64,000 bases of DNA from the NCBI RefSeq assembly GCF_003352385.1, contig NZ_CP031243.1:1733501-1797500 (forward strand), read 5' to 3'. Positions 41,318-51,433 of this stretch are shown piece by piece. Numbering within the stretch: the stretch's first letter is position 1; every line of letters starts with the position of its first letter. The stretch comes from Haemophilus haemolyticus (lineage in GTDB: Bacteria > Pseudomonadota > Gammaproteobacteria > Enterobacterales > Pasteurellaceae). A model generated the notes under the pieces. It had not been told where the DNA came from and searched no databases. It worked only from the letters and a program-made list of their open reading frames with translations. Position numbers and translations under genes: made by a program.

Positions 41318-42102
41318 TGTTTGAAATTTTATTTCCTGCCCTTTTAACAGGCATTTTGCTTTCGCTTATTACTGCGCCACTTGGCGTATTTGTGGTGTGG
41401 CGGAAAATGGCTTATTTTGGCGACACCCTTTCTCATTCTGCCTTGCTCGGCGTAGCGTTAGGTATTTTCTTACAAATCAATCCTTACATTGCAATTGTCG
41501 TGCTGACCTTAATTCTTGCTATCGCAATGGTGTGGTTAGAAAGCAACACGCAATTTTCTATTGATACCTTACTTGGCATTATCGCCCATAGCTGCTTATC
41601 TCTCGGAGTGGTGACAGTGGGATTACTACAAAATGTACGCGTAGATTTGATGAGTTACTTATTTGGGGATTTGCTCGCAATTAATTATACCGATTTAATT
41701 TATATTGGGATTGGCGTGATAATAGTGCTTTCAACACTAATTTACTTTTGGCAATCCTTACTTTCCACCACCGTATCGCCAGAACTCGCGCAAGTTGAAG
41801 GCATTAATATCAAAAAAATGCGTTTTATTTTGATGATATTAACAGCGTTAACTATTGCCTTGAGCATGAAATTTGTCGGTGCATTAATAATCACATCGTT
41901 ATTAATAATCCCTGCTGCAACTGCTCGCCGCTTTGCGAGAACACCAGAATCTATGGTGGGCTGGGCAATTGTAGTCAGTATGTTATCGATTATAACTGGG
42001 CTAATATTATCAGCCTTTTATGATACCGCTGCTGGACCTTCTGTTGTCATTTGTTCAGCGTTTTTATTTGTCTTATCACTCTTCAAAAAAGAGCGATTAT
42101 AA
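41317..42102 (+). CDS. znuB: Zinc ABC transporter permease ZnuB
   Basis: 261 residues, ABC-3 family permease with about eight membrane helices, [23 protein letters not shown]. The conserved [23 protein letters not shown] and [20 protein letters not shown] segments are present. Translationally coupled to znuC. Confidence 0.94.
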   Translation: MFEILFPALLTGILLSLITAPLGVFVVWRKMAYFGDTLSHSALLGVALGIFLQINPYIAIVVLTLILAIAMVWLESNTQFSIDTLLGIIAHSCLSLGVVTVGLLQNVRVDLMSYLFGDLLAINYTDLIYIGIGVIIVLSTLIYFWQSLLSTTVSPELAQVEGINIKKMRFILMILTALTIALSMKFVGALIITSLLIIPAATARRFARTPESMVGWAIVVSMLSIITGLILSAFYDTAAGPSVVICSAFLFVLSLFKKERL

Positions 42103-42190
42103 GCTTGCCCAACCAGTGAAAACCATTTGCGCCACAGTTTAATTCTTGATAAAGTGCGGTCAATTTTTACGGTCTTTTTAGGATAAGAAA

Positions 42191-43138
42191 ATGAGCCAAG
42201 AATATTTAGATTTTGAATTGCCGATTGCTGAATTAGAAGCAAAAATTGAAGCATTACGCGCAGCATCGGATGATAAAGTTGATTTAACTGATGAAATCAA
42301 ACGCTTACAAAAGAAAAGTAACGAACTCACTAAAAAAACCTTTGCTAACCTCGATGCTTGGCAAGTTTCACGTATGGCGCGTCATCCAAACCGCCCTTAT
42401 ACATTAGATTATATCGAACATATTTTTACTGAATTTGAAGAACTTGCAGGCGATCGCGCTTTTGCTGATGATAAAGCGATTGTTGGTGGCTTAGCGCGTT
42501 TAGATGGTCGTCCAGTGATAGTGATTGGTCATCAAAAAGGTCGTTCTGTAAAAGAAAAAGTACAACGTAATTTTGGCATGCCAGCACCTGAAGGCTATCG
42601 TAAAGCGTTACGTTTAATGGAAATGGCTGAACGTTTTAAATTGCCAATTATCACATTTATTGACACGCCGGGGGCTTATCCAGGTATCGGCGCAGAAGAA
42701 CGCGGTCAAGCGGAAGCTATTGCTCGCAACTTACGCGAAATGGCGCAACTTACCGTTCCCGTTATTTGTACCGTTATCGGTGAAGGCGGTTCTGGCGGTG
42801 CATTAGCTATTGGCGTGGGCGATAAAGTGAATATGTTACAGTATTCGACCTATTCTGTTATTTCTCCAGAAGGCTGTGCTTCTATTCTTTGGAAAAGTGC
42901 AGAAAAAGCATCAACAGCAGCAGAAGTAATGGGATTAACCGCAAGCCGTTTAAAAGAATTAAATCTCATCGATAGCATTGTGCAAGAACCTTTGGGTGGC
43001 GCACATCGCAATTATGCAAAAATAGCTGAAAACTTAAAACTTCGTTTAAAAGAAGATTTAGCAGAGCTCGATGGACTAAGCAAAGAAGAATTATTAAATA
43101 GACGCTATGAACGTTTAATGTCTTACGGTTATTGCTAA
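42191..43138 (+). CDS. accA: Acetyl-CoA carboxylase carboxyltransferase subunit alpha
   Basis: 315 residues, [22 protein letters not shown]. Transfers carboxyl from biotin to acetyl-CoA, with AccD, in the first step of fatty acid synthesis. Crotonase-like core with [35 protein letters not shown] and [14 protein letters not shown]. Followed by its own terminator. Confidence 0.97.
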   Translation: MSQEYLDFELPIAELEAKIEALRAASDDKVDLTDEIKRLQKKSNELTKKTFANLDAWQVSRMARHPNRPYTLDYIEHIFTEFEELAGDRAFADDKAIVGGLARLDGRPVIVIGHQKGRSVKEKVQRNFGMPAPEGYRKALRLMEMAERFKLPIITFIDTPGAYPGIGAEERGQAEAIARNLREMAQLTVPVICTVIGEGGSGGALAIGVGDKVNMLQYSTYSVISPEGCASILWKSAEKASTAAEVMGLTASRLKELNLIDSIVQEPLGGAHRNYAKIAENLKLRLKEDLAELDGLSKEELLNRRYERLMSYGYC

Positions 43139-43148
43139 GTGACATTCT

Positions 43149-43179
43149 AAAAGAGCGGTGATTTTTTCCGCTCTTTTTT
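43149..43179 (+). terminator. accA terminator
   Basis: AAAAGAGCGG, 9-nt loop, CCGCTCTTTTTT; 10-bp perfect stem, 10 bases after the accA stop. Confidence 0.87.
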
Positions 43180-43210
43180 GATCTAAATATACAACAAAGG
43201 AGAAAACACA

Positions 43211-44077
43211 ATGAAAAACGTACTTTCAATCCAATCCCACGTAGTCTATGGTTTTGCGGGTAACAAATCCGCGACTTTTCCAATGCAGTTATTAGGCGTC
43301 GATGTATGGGCATTAAATACCGTTCAATTTTCTAATCACACCCAATACGGAAAATGGACAGGCATGGTCATTCCACAAGAACAAATCCGAGAAATTGTGA
43401 CCGGACTCGATAACATTGAAAAACTACAAGAATGTGATGCCTTGTTATCTGGTTATTTAGGTTCTGCGGAACAAGTCGATCAAATTCTTTTTGCCTTAGA
43501 ACAAATCAAACTGCGTAATCCAAATGCGCTTTATTTATGCGACCCTGTAATGCCACATCCGAAAAAAATCTGCGTTGTTGCCAATGGTGTTCGCGAGGCT
43601 CTTATTGAAAAAGCGATTCCAGTGGCGGATATTATGACACCAAACTTGCATGAATTGCGTCAGCTCACTGAATTTCCAATTAATACCTTTGATGATGTGT
43701 TAAAAGCAGTGAATGCGCTGATTGCAAAAGGTGTGAAGAAAGTCCTCGTTAAACATTTAGGCAGTGCGGGTAAAATTAACGATCCTGATACATTTGAAAT
43801 TATTATGGCTACCCCAGAGGGTGTTTGGCATTTAAGCCGTCCACTTTATCAATTCAATTTTGAACCAGTGGGCGTGGGCGATTTAATTGCGGGTACATTC
43901 TTAGCAAATTTACTCAATGGCAAATCTGATGTTGAAGCTTTTGAAGCGATGAATAATGAAGTAGCGGGCGTAATGAAAACCACCTTTGAACTGGGTTCTT
44001 ACGAATTACAAACCATTGCTGCACGTTTTGAAATTCTCAACCCAAGCAGCAATTATAAAGCACAAAAAGTTGCCTAA
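43211..44077 (+). CDS. pdxY: Pyridoxal kinase PdxY
   Basis: 288 residues, ribokinase-like family. [26 protein letters not shown] at the N-terminus, CDPVMPHP and the C-terminal [15 protein letters not shown] with the catalytic Asp. Salvages pyridoxal to PLP. Start AAAGGAGAAAACACAATG. Its stop overlaps the tilS start by one base (TAATG). Confidence 0.94.
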   Translation: MKNVLSIQSHVVYGFAGNKSATFPMQLLGVDVWALNTVQFSNHTQYGKWTGMVIPQEQIREIVTGLDNIEKLQECDALLSGYLGSAEQVDQILFALEQIKLRNPNALYLCDPVMPHPKKICVVANGVREALIEKAIPVADIMTPNLHELRQLTEFPINTFDDVLKAVNALIAKGVKKVLVKHLGSAGKINDPDTFEIIMATPEGVWHLSRPLYQFNFEPVGVGDLIAGTFLANLLNGKSDVEAFEAMNNEVAGVMKTTFELGSYELQTIAARFEILNPSSNYKAQKVA

Positions 44078-45369
44078 TGGACTTATTTTCAGACATTGAG
44101 AAACAACTCAAACAAACCACCGCTCAAGCATTTCTTATCGCCTTGAGTGGTGGTTTGGATTCCACTGTACTTCTTTCTTTATTTGCAAAACTTCGTCAAA
44201 AACAACCGCACTTACCGCCTTTATCAGTACGAGCAATCCACATTCATCACGGATTAATCCCCAATGCAGACAGTTGGGCTAAACATTGCCAAGACTTCTG
44301 CGATCAATTACAAATTCCGTTGATTATCGAGCGAGTACAAGTAGATAAAACCAATGGCATTGAGGCTGGCGCACGTGAAGCACGCTATCAAGCTATAAAA
44401 AAACATCTTCAAACACAAGAAATGCTGGTTACAGCGCATCATCTAAACGATCAAACTGAAACCTTTTTCTTAGCCCTAAAACGTGGCAGTGGGCTACAAG
44501 GCTTAGGCGCCATGCAACAACAAAGTGTATTATTCGGCATGCCAATTTTACGTCCTTTGTTAGGCTTTACTCGCCCACAGTTAGAAGATTATGCGCAAAA
44601 AGAAAATCTCAACTGGATTACAGATGAAAGTAATGAGGATAACCGATACGATCGTAATTTCTTGCGCAATGAAATTTTACCAAAATTACGTGAGCGCTGG
44701 GCTCATTTTGATTTAGCCGTGCAACGTTCAGCACAACATTGTTTTGAACAGCAACAATTAATCAATGATTTATTGAGTGAAACCTTTGCAGAACATTGTC
44801 AAATAAAAAACCAATTTAAACTGTGCCAGTTCCGCCAATATTCTCTCGCAAAACAAACCGCACTTTTGCGTATGTGGCTTGCCGAAAACCAACTTGAAAT
44901 GCCAAGTAAACGCCAGCTTACACAGCTTATTAATGATGTCATTTTTGCAAAAGAAGAGGCAAATCCTCAATTTCAGCTTGTAAATAAAATCATTCGACGT
45001 TATCAAGATAGTTTATATTTAACTAAGCCGTTTTCTGATCTAACCAAATACTGCCTAAAATTAGAACAAAATACGCTAAATTTACCTGATAATTTAGGCA
45101 ATCTCACTGTTCAAGAAAATGAACATAATCTGATTTTCTACTGGCAGGATTACTCTGTTACGCTGGAAAAAACGAACTTGCCTATTTCTATTCGTTTTGG
45201 CTATTCAGGCAAAGTGAAACATCATCCGAAACGCCCAAGAGAAGATATAAAAAAAATCTGGCAAGAATTAAGCGTACCACCTTGGGAACGAAATCGAATC
45301 CCCTTAATTTTTTATGGCAACGAGCTAAAAAGTGCGGTCGGTTTTTTTCGTGTTTTAAAATCAAGTTAA
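44077..45369 (+). CDS. tilS: tRNA(Ile)-lysidine synthase TilS
   Basis: 430 residues. N-type ATP pyrophosphatase with the P-loop [13 protein letters not shown] near residue 24. Modifies C34 of the CAU-anticodon tRNA-Ile to lysidine; essential in most bacteria. Contains the [12 protein letters not shown] and [21 protein letters not shown] segments and the two C-terminal TilS domains. Coupled to pdxY. Its end overlaps the end of the convergent mutH by four bases, and an uptake signal lies just before the stop. Confidence 0.95.
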   Translation: MDLFSDIEKQLKQTTAQAFLIALSGGLDSTVLLSLFAKLRQKQPHLPPLSVRAIHIHHGLIPNADSWAKHCQDFCDQLQIPLIIERVQVDKTNGIEAGAREARYQAIKKHLQTQEMLVTAHHLNDQTETFFLALKRGSGLQGLGAMQQQSVLFGMPILRPLLGFTRPQLEDYAQKENLNWITDESNEDNRYDRNFLRNEILPKLRERWAHFDLAVQRSAQHCFEQQQLINDLLSETFAEHCQIKNQFKLCQFRQYSLAKQTALLRMWLAENQLEMPSKRQLTQLINDVIFAKEEANPQFQLVNKIIRRYQDSLYLTKPFSDLTKYCLKLEQNTLNLPDNLGNLTVQENEHNLIFYWQDYSVTLEKTNLPISIRFGYSGKVKHHPKRPREDIKKIWQELSVPPWERNRIPLIFYGNELKSAVGFFRVLKSS

Positions 45370-46037
45370 AGCGACTTTGTTTCTAAAAATGCGTTCAGAA
45401 TTTGAGCGGTGAATTCTTTTCTTAGATAAAAACCTAAAGGCAAGGTATCTATAATTTCGCCATTTTTTCCTATCCCTTTTGTCACAGCACGGCTATTTGC
45501 CCCCTTAGGACGAAGTTGCATAACTTCACCAATTCGAGCGGTAATCTGATCCAATTTGCCAAGTACAATTAAATCCATCAATTCTTCCCAATCTTGTTTT
45601 AATTGACGTTCTTGCTCAGCAGTTGGCTTCCATAAAATTGGCGCGCCGATATGGCGTTCACGTAATGGAATATGGCGGCTGCCTTCAATCGGCATCCAAA
45701 GTACACAAGAAAGTTTATGACGAACGTGAGAATTTTCCCATTTAACCCCTGAATTTTGTACCAATGGTGCAAGGCTCACAAAGGTGGTTTCAAGAGGATA
45801 ACCCTCAGCATTAATCGGCAATGTTTTAAGTTCAACACCTAAATGAGAAAAATCCTGTTCAGCTTTACTCCCTGCTGTTGCACCTAAAGCACACTCTAAT
45901 AACATGCCTACCCAGCCTTTATCACGTTTTAAATCAGGCGGGACAGGAATATGCAGTTCATCAGCTAACTCCCCAAAAGTTAAGCCTGCAATTGATTGCG
46001 CTTGGGAAAGTAATTGTTCAAGGGTTTGTGGAATCAT
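45366..46037 (-). CDS. mutH: DNA mismatch repair endonuclease MutH
   Basis: 223 residues. Nicks the unmethylated strand at hemimethylated GATC after MutL activation. Catalytic Asp/Glu/Lys pattern in [11 protein letters not shown] and the family segment [20 protein letters not shown] near the C-terminus. Its start overlaps the stop of ogt by four bases (ATGA). Confidence 0.95.
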   Translation of the reverse strand: MIPQTLEQLLSQAQSIAGLTFGELADELHIPVPPDLKRDKGWVGMLLECALGATAGSKAEQDFSHLGVELKTLPINAEGYPLETTFVSLAPLVQNSGVKWENSHVRHKLSCVLWMPIEGSRHIPLRERHIGAPILWKPTAEQERQLKQDWEELMDLIVLGKLDQITARIGEVMQLRPKGANSRAVTKGIGKNGEIIDTLPLGFYLRKEFTAQILNAFLETKSL

Positions 46038-46573
46038 TCGTGATATTTCTTAAAAAAGCGAGGCTTAGTGTTTTCAGTGCCTTTATCAATATAGGGAATT
46101 TTCTCTAACTGTAATAAAAAACGTTTTGCCTCTAAGCCACCACCAAAACCAGTTAAAGTACGATCTTTGCCTAAAATACGATGGCAAGGAATAATAATAC
46201 TAATCGGATTACTCCCTACCGCGCCGCCCACGGCACGAACAGCTTTAGGATTATTAATCCGTAACGCCAGTTCTCCATAAGTTGAAAGTTCGCCATAATC
46301 AATTTCTCGTAAGGCTTGCCAAATGGCTTGTTGAAACGCTGTGCCTTCTGGTTTTAAGGGAATGTCTGAAAAACGCTCAACTTCTCCATTAAAATATCGT
46401 TCAAAAGCCAACCGCACTTTTTGAAAAATAGGCAATTCATCTTGCTTGTGCCATTTTGGATTAGGCGCATATTGCTCTTTTTCAAAATCAATATGTGTAA
46501 TGCTTTCGCCGTCAGATAAAATCAAAAGCTGTCCGACTGGCGAGGGGTAATAAGTGTAATAAAGTGCGGTCAT
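46034..46573 (-). CDS. ogt: Methylated-DNA-protein-cysteine methyltransferase (Ogt)
   Basis: 179 residues. Suicide enzyme repairing O6-methylguanine; acceptor Cys in IIPCHRILG near residue 144, helix-turn-helix arginine region before it ([14 protein letters not shown]). Coupled to mutH downstream, giving a two-gene DNA-repair unit. An uptake signal overlaps its start region (46563). Confidence 0.95.
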   Translation of the reverse strand: MTALYYTYYPSPVGQLLILSDGESITHIDFEKEQYAPNPKWHKQDELPIFQKVRLAFERYFNGEVERFSDIPLKPEGTAFQQAIWQALREIDYGELSTYGELALRINNPKAVRAVGGAVGSNPISIIIPCHRILGKDRTLTGFGGGLEAKRFLLQLEKIPYIDKGTENTKPRFFKKYHE

Positions 46574-46597
46574 TTTTCGCCTTATTTTTATAAAAAG

Positions 46598-46630
46598 AAA
46601 AGCACACTTGGTGTGGAAGTGTGCTTTATT
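46598..46630. terminator. Terminator downstream of ompP1
   Basis: AAAGCACACTT, 7-nt loop, AAGTGTGCTTT; 11-bp stem, about 20 bp past the ompP1 stop and A-rich on its left, so on the minus strand it ends in a T tract. Confidence 0.8.
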
Positions 46631-46650
46631 ATGCTAAATTTTTTAACGGA

Positions 46651-48012
46651 TTAGAAACTATAATTTAAGTTTAACCCGTAAAGGTTTGCGTGTGCTTGAG
46701 AAGTATAATTTGCAGTTTCATTCAATATTAATGGAGCTTTACCTACTGTTTCTACTTCTTTAAAGTGAACTTTCTTACCTTTTAAGTAAGCATAGCCAAG
46801 ATCAACAGATAAATTCGGTGTGAATTTATAGGTTGCCCCTAAACTATACCAAGTGCGATTGGTATCTGGAATTGCAGCACTACGGTGATGACGAGATGCA
46901 GCTTGATCGTAAGCAATACCCGCACGTAAGGTCAATTTTTCATCAAGGTTATAACTTGCTCCTAATGCAATACGAGAGTTATTACTATATTGTAATTCTT
47001 TATCAAAAGCTTTCTCACCATTTTCATAGCTAGCATGTAATTTTGTTAAACGACTCCAATGAGTATATTTATAACTATAATGCACTGCAAATTTGTCAGT
47101 TAATTGATGAAAACCAGAAAGTTCTAAGTAATCTGGCAATTTAAGGGTTAAATTACCTTTTTTCCCCGCCCCAATAACCCCTGCTTCTAAACTAGTGGCA
47201 GTGCGGTCAGTAAAATCAATGTCCACTTTAGAATGATAGGCTAAACCAATTCGGTTACTTTCATTAAATTGATACATTACACCTGCATTCCAGCCAAATC
47301 CCCAAGCTGCTTTATCTTGTAATGACACAACAGATTTGTCTTTAGAGGTCAAATAGTTACCAATTGCTTTTTGTTTATCTGGCAGTACTGAGAATACACC
47401 TCCGTTTCTTGCAGTCGTAACACTATCCGCAATAATACCAGCATTCCGTTCAACTTGGGCTTTAGCATAAACCGCATTTACCCCTAAACCTACGCTCAAG
47501 CCTTCTGTTACTCGATAAGCACCACTTAAATTTAAGTTGATAGCAGTCAAGTCAGTTTTTCCACCAAATACACCAGCATCATAACTATCGCCATATTCAC
47601 TTTTTAGACCGAAATTTACATTCATTCCTGCGCCCACAGCTAATTTATCATTCACTGGAGCAACGAAATAAAGATTTGGCACAAAAGCACCAGGAACAAC
47701 TCTACGCTCTGAAGCTGAACCTTTCTTATTTGCTACTGAAAGATTTTTCACAGAAGTAGCTACATCACCATTCATATTAATTCTAGAATCAACATAAACG
47801 CCACCTGTGGAAAACTGTGCAGTTTTAAATAAACTCATCAAAGCCGGGTTAGTTGCCACGACAGAGGCATTATCCGCAATCGCAGCTTCACCAGCATAGG
47901 CACGACCTAAACCTGAAGTCGATACTTCTGCCAATTGGAACGCAGCCGCATTTGCGCCACCTGCAGCCAATAACATTGCCGTTGCTAATACAGATTGATT
48001 AAATTTTTTCAT
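46651..48012 (-). CDS. ompP1: Outer membrane protein P1 (FadL family)
   Basis: 453 residues. Signal peptide MKKFNQSVLATAMLLAAGGANA followed at once by the FadL plug AAFQLAEVSTSGLGRAYAGEAA, then a 14-stranded barrel ending in aromatic F (YGLNLNYSF). Long-chain fatty acid porin and a known surface antigen of H. influenzae that binds human CEACAM1. Compared with the P1 I remember, the regions around residues 85-100 and 205-225 and the loop near 425 differ strongly, as expected of exposed variable loops. Confidence 0.94.
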   Translation of the reverse strand: MKKFNQSVLATAMLLAAGGANAAAFQLAEVSTSGLGRAYAGEAAIADNASVVATNPALMSLFKTAQFSTGGVYVDSRINMNGDVATSVKNLSVANKKGSASERRVVPGAFVPNLYFVAPVNDKLAVGAGMNVNFGLKSEYGDSYDAGVFGGKTDLTAINLNLSGAYRVTEGLSVGLGVNAVYAKAQVERNAGIIADSVTTARNGGVFSVLPDKQKAIGNYLTSKDKSVVSLQDKAAWGFGWNAGVMYQFNESNRIGLAYHSKVDIDFTDRTATSLEAGVIGAGKKGNLTLKLPDYLELSGFHQLTDKFAVHYSYKYTHWSRLTKLHASYENGEKAFDKELQYSNNSRIALGASYNLDEKLTLRAGIAYDQAASRHHRSAAIPDTNRTWYSLGATYKFTPNLSVDLGYAYLKGKKVHFKEVETVGKAPLILNETANYTSQAHANLYGLNLNYSF

Positions 48013-48219
48013 TTGGAAACCTTTGTTATAAATAAAAATCTAGGTGATTCTAAAACCCGATACTATTGAGTGCAAATTTATTTCCTTGTTTTTATTAGAG
48101 TTCCGACCAGTTAGCGGGAACTTTTTGCATTTAATGGGCTATTTTGTTCAATTTTTGTCATTTATGGAGAAAAAGAAAAATGATAAAATGCGCAAAAATA
48201 TTCATATAAGGAAAAGAAA

Positions 48220-48507
48220 ATGACCGTAAAATGCAAAGCAGAAGAATCCTTAACTTGCAGCTGTGTTGATGTAGGCACTATTATTGACGGCTCTGACTGT
48301 AGCGTAGAAGTGCATCAAGTTTATAGCACAGAAGCTGATGCCAATGCAGCGCTTGAGCGATTAATGAAGAAAGCGCGCGATACAGAAAGTGATCCTTGCG
48401 AAATTAAAAGCGAAATCATGGCGGTTGAAAACGGTGTTCAATTAAATGCCTCTTTCACTTTTAGTTGCCAAGCAGAAGCGATGATTTTTGAACTCGCAAA
48501 TCGTTAA
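48220..48507 (+). CDS. YfcZ/YiiS family protein (DUF406)
   Basis: 95 residues, MTVKCKAEESLTCSCVDVGTI, with conserved cysteines at CSCVDVGT and SDPCEIKSE. Family function unknown. In E. coli yfcZ also lies next to fadL, in divergent orientation, so the pairing with ompP1 is conserved and suggests shared control or function. Followed by a paired-USS terminator. Confidence 0.88.
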   Translation: MTVKCKAEESLTCSCVDVGTIIDGSDCSVEVHQVYSTEADANAALERLMKKARDTESDPCEIKSEIMAVENGVQLNASFTFSCQAEAMIFELANR

Positions 48508-48522
48508 AAACAATGTCAAACT

Positions 48523-48557
48523 AGACCGCACTTTTTCTAAAGTGCGGTCTTTTTTTA
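48523..48557 (+). terminator. Paired-USS terminator after the YfcZ-family gene
   Basis: AGACCGCACTTT / AAAGTGCGGTCT, perfect 12-bp stem with a 4-nt loop, then TTTTTTT. Built from two inverted uptake signals. Confidence 0.9.
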
Positions 48558-48571
48558 TCTCAAAATTTAAA

Positions 48572-48587
48572 TCGCAAACGTTTGCTT
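48572..48587. promoter_or_regulatory. PurR operator upstream of purM
   Basis: TCGCAAACGTTTGCTT holds the palindromic PurR core GCAAACGTTTGC. It is 59 bp before the purM start, where a repressor site is expected. Confidence 0.85.
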
Positions 48588-48645
48588 AAACTGTTAAAAT
48601 AAATCGCAATTTATTTTTCAATACTTATCGATATAGGAAAACACT

Positions 48646-49683
48646 GTGAGCAAACAATCATTAAGCTATAAAGATGCCGGAGTTGACATTAATGCAGGCA
48701 ATGCCTTGGTTGAACGAATTAAACCTGAAGTAAAACGAACCACTCGTGCAGAAGTTATCGGGGGATTAGGTGGATTTGGCGCCTTATGTGCGATACCCAG
48801 CAAATACAAAGAACCTATTTTAGTATCAGGTACCGATGGAGTTGGCACGAAATTACGCTTAGCCATTGATTTAAAAAAACATGACACCATTGGCATTGAT
48901 TTAGTCGCCATGTGTGTCAATGATTTAGTCGTTCAAGGTGCTGAACCACTGTTTTTCTTAGATTATTATGCAACAGGAAAACTAGATGTTGATGTGGCTG
49001 CTGACGTTGTAAAAGGAATTGCTGATGGTTGTGTGCAATCGGGTTGTGCATTAGTGGGGGGCGAAACAGCAGAAATGCCAGGCATGTACCATGCAGGCGA
49101 TTATGATTTAGCCGGATTCTGTGTAGGCGTTGTAGAGAAATCTGAAATTATTGATGGTAGCCGTGTAAAGAATGGCGATGCATTAATTGCCTTAGGTTCC
49201 AGTGGCCCACATTCAAACGGTTATTCTTTAGTTCGTAAAGTGATTGATGTCTCGGGCGTTAATCCTGCAACAGAACTGCTTGATAATAAACCATTAAGCG
49301 AACATGTACTTGCGCCAACAAAAATCTATGTCAAATCCGTGTTAGCACTTATTAAGCAAGCCGATGTACATGCGATTGCGCATTTAACAGGCGGCGGGTT
49401 CTGGGAAAACATTCCGCGCGTATTGCCTAAAAACACCAAAGCAGTAATTGATGAAAAAAGCTGGAAATGGCCTTCCGTGTTTAATTGGTTACAAGAAAAA
49501 GGCAATATTGACACATATGAAATGTACCGAACCTTCAATTGTGGTGTGGGCATGGTAATTGCGCTTCCTCAGGAGCAAGTCGAAACTGCATTAGCGATCT
49601 TAAAACAAGCGGGTGAGAATGCATGGTTAATCGGGCATATTGAACATGCTGAAGATGATGCAGAACAAGTTCTGATTGCATAA
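48646..49683 (+). CDS. purM: Phosphoribosylformylglycinamidine cyclo-ligase
   Basis: 345 residues, GTG start at 48646 with AGGAAAACACT ahead. Converts FGAM to AIR in purine synthesis. Conserved [21 protein letters not shown]-terminus, VGTKLRLA and [15 protein letters not shown]-grasp-like AIR synthase segments. A PurR box lies upstream. purN, usually next in E. coli, does not follow here; a terminator and the convergent cpdA do. Confidence 0.96.
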   Translation: MSKQSLSYKDAGVDINAGNALVERIKPEVKRTTRAEVIGGLGGFGALCAIPSKYKEPILVSGTDGVGTKLRLAIDLKKHDTIGIDLVAMCVNDLVVQGAEPLFFLDYYATGKLDVDVAADVVKGIADGCVQSGCALVGGETAEMPGMYHAGDYDLAGFCVGVVEKSEIIDGSRVKNGDALIALGSSGPHSNGYSLVRKVIDVSGVNPATELLDNKPLSEHVLAPTKIYVKSVLALIKQADVHAIAHLTGGGFWENIPRVLPKNTKAVIDEKSWKWPSVFNWLQEKGNIDTYEMYRTFNCGVGMVIALPQEQVETALAILKQAGENAWLIGHIEHAEDDAEQVLIA

Positions 49684-49693
49684 TAAAATCATA

Positions 49694-49731
49694 AAAAAAT
49701 GGTACACATTTACTGATGTGTACCATTTCTA
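49694..49731. terminator. Terminator between purM and cpdA
   Basis: AAATGGTACACA, 8-nt loop, TGTGTACCATTT, a 12-bp stem with A/T flanks, 10-15 bases after the purM stop. A second hairpin, AAGTGTGGTGAA/TTCACCACGCTT, lies at 49741-49767 nearer the cpdA end. Confidence 0.8.
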
Positions 49732-49774
49732 ACTGGAAAAAAGTGTGGTGAATTTTCACCACGCTTTAGTTTGA

Positions 49775-50599
49775 TTAATACCCTTCTTCTTGCATATTCG
49801 GCAAAAATTCCTCTTGCTGAATGCGCTTTACTTCCGTACTAATTGAACCATCTGAATGTAGCTCAATTTCACGCCAACCAGGCTGTAACGTATCAAGAGA
49901 AAAATATTGGCAATCAGGTTTAAATTGAATACAAGTTGCTGGCGTTGCCATCACTTGATAACCATTCCATTCACTGTTTACTTCTTGATGAATATGCCCA
50001 TACAAAATAGCCTTCACATTGGAAAAAGGCGCAAGCACTTCTGCCAATTCATGAGAATTACGAAGGTTATGTTGATCAAGCCATGCAGAATTAGTAGGTA
50101 ATAAATGATGGTGTAATACAACCAACGTATAGCGTTCAGGATTTTTTTCTAAGGTTTCTTTTAATAAATCGAGTTGATGCTGGCTTAGTTGCCCATGTGG
50201 TACACCGTAAACTTGGCTATCCAACAATAAGGCTTGCCAATTCTCGCCCAATAGAAGATGTTTTGCCGAGTTCATTGGTGGTTGATTTAAAAATTCTGCC
50301 ATTTTAGGCTGAAAATCGTGATTTCCCGGAATCCAAAATACGGGTTTATTAAAAGGTTTCATCATTTCTACAAAGCGAATGTAACCTTCATCACTACTAT
50401 CCTGCACCAGATCGCCTGTAGCAAGAATCACATCAAATTGGTTATTTTCTTGCTGAATTTCCTTTAATACTTGAGCAAAACTTGCTTGTGTATTTACCCC
50501 CAATAATTCAGCGCTTTCATCTTTAAATAAATGGGGATCCGTAATTTGTAATAATTTAATAACAGGCTTTTCCGTCTGATAAACAAACGTATTTTTCAT
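49775..50599 (-). CDS. cpdA: 3',5'-cyclic AMP phosphodiesterase CpdA
   Basis: 274 residues, calcineurin-like metallophosphoesterase. Metal motifs ITDPHLF, ATGDLVQD, WIPGNHDFQ, LHHHLLP and LYGHIHQE are all present. Hydrolyses cAMP and so tunes CRP activity, which in H. influenzae includes competence (the icc locus). Cotranscribed with nudF, 9 bp upstream. Confidence 0.94.
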   Translation of the reverse strand: MKNTFVYQTEKPVIKLLQITDPHLFKDESAELLGVNTQASFAQVLKEIQQENNQFDVILATGDLVQDSSDEGYIRFVEMMKPFNKPVFWIPGNHDFQPKMAEFLNQPPMNSAKHLLLGENWQALLLDSQVYGVPHGQLSQHQLDLLKETLEKNPERYTLVVLHHHLLPTNSAWLDQHNLRNSHELAEVLAPFSNVKAILYGHIHQEVNSEWNGYQVMATPATCIQFKPDCQYFSLDTLQPGWREIELHSDGSISTEVKRIQQEEFLPNMQEEGY

Positions 50600-50608
50600 T
50601 AATGCCCC

Positions 50609-51241
50609 CTAACTACACTTCCAACGCTGTTGTAACTGAGCATAATTTAATTGAAGCCACTGCAATCCAATCACTGCAATGCCATTATCAATTTTCCCCT
50701 CGCACATCCATTGATACGCCTGTTCACGTTTTACTACGTGTACTCGAATGTCTTCATTTTCTTCAGCCAAACCGTGAATACCTTTTGCTTGTGAACTATC
50801 AACCTCACCAACAAATAAATGAATTCGCTCCACCGTTCCACCTGGGCTATCCCACACACTTAAGCAATGCGTTAAATTTTTTACTTGAATTCCCGCTTCT
50901 TCTTCACTCTCACGCAAAGCAACCTCTTCTGGCTTTTCACCTTGTTCCACCATACCTGCAATTAATTCGAGTAACCAAGGCGAACGATTAGATTCAGAAT
51001 GATAAGCTGCGCCAATACGAACTTGTTCAACTAAAATCACCGAATCTTCTTTTGGATCATAAGCGATAACGGCAGAGGCAGCACCTTTAATAAGTAATTC
51101 ACGCGTTACCACACCGCTTTCACCACCTGCAAAAAGCTTATGTTTAAATTGAATTCGTTTGAGTGTGAAAAAACCTTGATATAAAGTTTGTTCACCCAAT
51201 ATTTCTATATCTTGTTGGCTAAAATGTTGAATTTCTGACAT
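50609..51241 (-). CDS. nudF: ADP-ribose pyrophosphatase NudF
   Basis: 210 residues. Nudix box GMVEQGEKPEEVALRESEEE with AGI after it. Cleaves ADP-ribose to AMP and ribose-5-phosphate. N-terminal dimerisation region and ELIAG before the box match NudF. nudF-cpdA pairing is conserved with E. coli, although the intervening yqiB is missing. Confidence 0.93.
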   Translation of the reverse strand: MSEIQHFSQQDIEILGEQTLYQGFFTLKRIQFKHKLFAGGESGVVTRELLIKGAASAVIAYDPKEDSVILVEQVRIGAAYHSESNRSPWLLELIAGMVEQGEKPEEVALRESEEEAGIQVKNLTHCLSVWDSPGGTVERIHLFVGEVDSSQAKGIHGLAEENEDIRVHVVKREQAYQWMCEGKIDNGIAVIGLQWLQLNYAQLQQRWKCS

Positions 51242-51343
51242 CTGTTTTCTCCAAAACTGCGCGCAAAATCATACGCTTAAAAGACTACAAAAAAAATAGA
51301 AGGTTTCCACTTTTTGTTGAAAGTTTGAAGTGAGTCACAAAAT

Positions 51344-51385
51344 AAAATACCGTGATAATTTATCAATAATCACGGTATTCTTTTT
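51344..51385. terminator. Terminator between xseA and nudF
   Basis: ATACCGTGAT / ATCACGGTAT, perfect 10-bp stem with a 12-nt loop, A-rich left and CTTTTT right. It separates the roxA-xseA unit from the nudF-cpdA unit. Confidence 0.8.
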
Positions 51386-51433
51386 CAGAAGTATGTAAGA
51401 TAATATTTTACTCCATTTTACAAAATAAGCATC

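Noticed and set aside
50602..50991. 129-codon frame antisense to nudF
   Set aside because: It is the complement of a well-supported Nudix gene with no recognisable protein motif.
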